From positions 1 to 27,214 of the forward strand of contig JARLFX010000262.1 in assembly GCA_031296355.1 (NCBI GenBank): DNA of 27,214 bases. Reading direction: 5' to 3'. This document shows positions 26,369-27,214 of the stretch, piece after piece. Within the stretch, counting starts at the first letter, position 1. Each line of letters starts with the position of its first letter. The translations under genes were made by a program, and so were the position numbers. Below the pieces are notes generated by a model. It did not search any database, was not told the DNA's origin, and saw only the letters and a program-made list of their open reading frames with translations. This DNA comes from Acidobacteriaceae bacterium (lineage in GTDB: Bacteria > Acidobacteriota > Terriglobia > Terriglobales > Acidobacteriaceae).

Positions 26369-26868
26369 TCAATCGTCTCATCGACACGATTAATCGTAAT
26401 TGGCTCGTACGATGAAAGGCCAAGTGGTCCGCCACCACGAATGGAGCCAGAGTAGTCGTGAAGAAAATATTGGAAGTAAAGCGTTCCGAATAGAAAGGTC
26501 ATAACTCCGCCCAGACTTAGTCCGAGCGGCTCCTTCTGCAATTCACTGCGTAATACAAATACGGTAGTGAAGTACAGAATGACCTGGATAAAGGCCCCAA
26601 ATGCACAGACTAACGCAACGATTGCAAGAAACATACCGCTGAGTCCAAGATGTTTCATTGCGAACTCGGCAGCTTGGTAGATAACAAAGAAGGATAGATT
26701 CAATACGGAAAACATCAAAGCCTTGCTATTGCCTTCATGCACTTTGTCTGACCAGTAACTTTGCACGATGAGCCAAATATTGCCAAAAAATCCGAGAGTG
26801 CAAGCACTAAGAACAAGCACCCAAACCCAGTGCAGCCGCGGTGGCGCAGGTATTACGGTATCTTGCAT
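26365..26868 (-). CDS. GC-poor four-TM hypothetical membrane protein
   Basis: The protein has 167 residues from ATG 26868, supported by AAGGAGA upstream on the minus strand; a longer frame start at 26925 lacks such a signal. Hydrophobic segments lie at roughly residues 13-35 (WVWVLVLSACTLGFFGNIWL), 50-65, 73-101 and 117-132. The first helix pattern resembles DUF4234-type proteins, but that is only a resemblance. Codon third positions are richer in A and T than in the flanking ccm genes, and it sits in reverse orientation between ccmE and ccmA, which suggests insertion. Its stop overlaps the ccmE stop. Confidence 0.75.
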   Translation of the reverse strand: MQDTVIPAPPRLHWVWVLVLSACTLGFFGNIWLIVQSYWSDKVHEGNSKALMFSVLNLSFFVIYQAAEFAMKHLGLSGMFLAIVALVCAFGAFIQVILYFTTVFVLRSELQKEPLGLSLGGVMTFLFGTLYFQYFLHDYSGSIRGGGPLGLSSYEPITINRVDETID

Positions 26869-26889
26869 TGAAAATCTCCTTCTGAGTGA

Positions 26890-26912
26890 TGGCGGCACTT
26901 TACTATCCGCCA
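26890..26912. promoter_or_regulatory. Inverted repeat in the divergent promoter region
   Basis: TGGCGG (26890-26895) and CCGCCA (26907-26912) form a dyad with an 11-nt spacer, located 21 nt upstream of the minus-strand membrane gene and about 60 nt before the ABC ATPase gene. It could bind a regulator; the evidence is symmetry and position only. Confidence 0.25.
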
Positions 26913-26971
26913 CCTTGTTGTACAAGCACTTTCTGAAGACTGATTTATTCCCTGTACTCTTTTAGAAGCCC

Positions 26972-27214
26972 ATGCCCACTGAACTCCCCCAGGCCGCCAC
27001 TCTCACCAGCGTCTCCAAGCTCTACGGCAGCTTCGCCGCCCTGCGCAACATCACCCTCAGCCTGCGCGCCGGTGAATGCATCATGGTCCTCGGCGAGAAC
27101 GGTGCCGGCAAATCCACCCTGCTGCGCATGCTCGCCGGCCTCATCCGCCCCACGCTGGGCAAGGTCGCCGTCCTCGGCGAGTCGCCAGACGACAGCCGCA
27201 GCCGCATCGGCTAC
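26972..27214 (+). CDS. ccmA: ABC transporter ATPase, probably heme exporter CcmA (3' end outside window)
   Basis: The first 81 residues are visible from ATG 26972. They contain the ABC core start: SKLYGSFAALRNITLSLRAG and Walker A GENGAGKST (residues 41-49), followed by LLRMLAGLIRPTLG. This is a standard ABC ATPase N-terminus. CcmA, which partners CcmB in cytochrome c maturation, is suggested by ccmE just upstream, but the fragment itself does not prove it. The signature motif and Walker B lie beyond the window. Confidence 0.7.
   Translation, partial: MPTELPQAATLTSVSKLYGSFAALRNITLSLRAGECIMVLGENGAGKSTLLRMLAGLIRPTLGKVAVLGESPDDSRSRIGY

Overview
The window looks like chromosomal DNA of a Terriglobia-type acidobacterium (Acidobacteriaceae; Terriglobus, Granulicella and Edaphobacter are plausible relatives, but the genus cannot be fixed by eye). 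The grounds are high GC with a strong C bias at third codon positions, a VWFA-related protein of the kind expanded in Acidobacteria, and intergenic repeats starting GTCATTC and ending GAATC, which I recall from acidobacterial genomes. No phage, transposase, CRISPR array, rRNA or tRNA was seen.

Layout. 1-4765 (+): 3' end of an agmatine deiminase, a GC-poor one-TM protein, an HD-domain hydrolase, tadA, a glutaredoxin-like protein, purB, a small basic protein and a YkgJ-type Cys-cluster protein. 4790-5854 (-): a secreted protein with a permuted His...Asn-Cys papain-like layout. 5921-6532 (+): ubiX. 6533-6727: a repeat island. 6708-8771 (-): a compact nitroreductase / NUDIX / alpha-beta hydrolase operon. 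8853-9911 (-) and 10052-10999 (+): two divergent exported proteins, the second with an STN-like domain. 11049-11228 (-): a 59-residue membrane protein. 11526-15990 (+): uvrA, a CPBP membrane protease-like gene and pyrE. 16055-19311 (+): mtnA, the VWFA-related protein and a small membrane protein. 19331-19433: 24-nt tandem repeats. 19527-19922 (+): mscL. 19940-20117: palindromic repeats. 20151-21515 (-): an MFS exporter. 21575-23725 (+): an M28/GCPII-like peptidase. 23838-24163 (+): two overlapping tiny ORFs. 24182-24213: a bidirectional terminator. 24231-25703 (-): thiC. 25859-27214: ccmE, a GC-poor convergent membrane gene, and the 5' part of an ABC ATPase, probably ccmA.

Most of the window is housekeeping: purines (purB), pyrimidines (pyrE), thiamine (thiC), methionine salvage (mtnA), prenyl-FMN (ubiX), tRNA editing (tadA), repair (uvrA), osmotic release (mscL) and cytochrome c maturation (ccmE/ccmA). 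I found no convincing undescribed multi-gene system. The best leads are a CcmE with Cys in place of the usual heme-binding His, a 5' leader hairpin that could hide the Shine-Dalgarno site of the VWFA gene and has a competing alternative fold, an island of degenerate 7-bp repeats that supplies a gene's stop codon, and a pair of overlapping unrecognised small ORFs.
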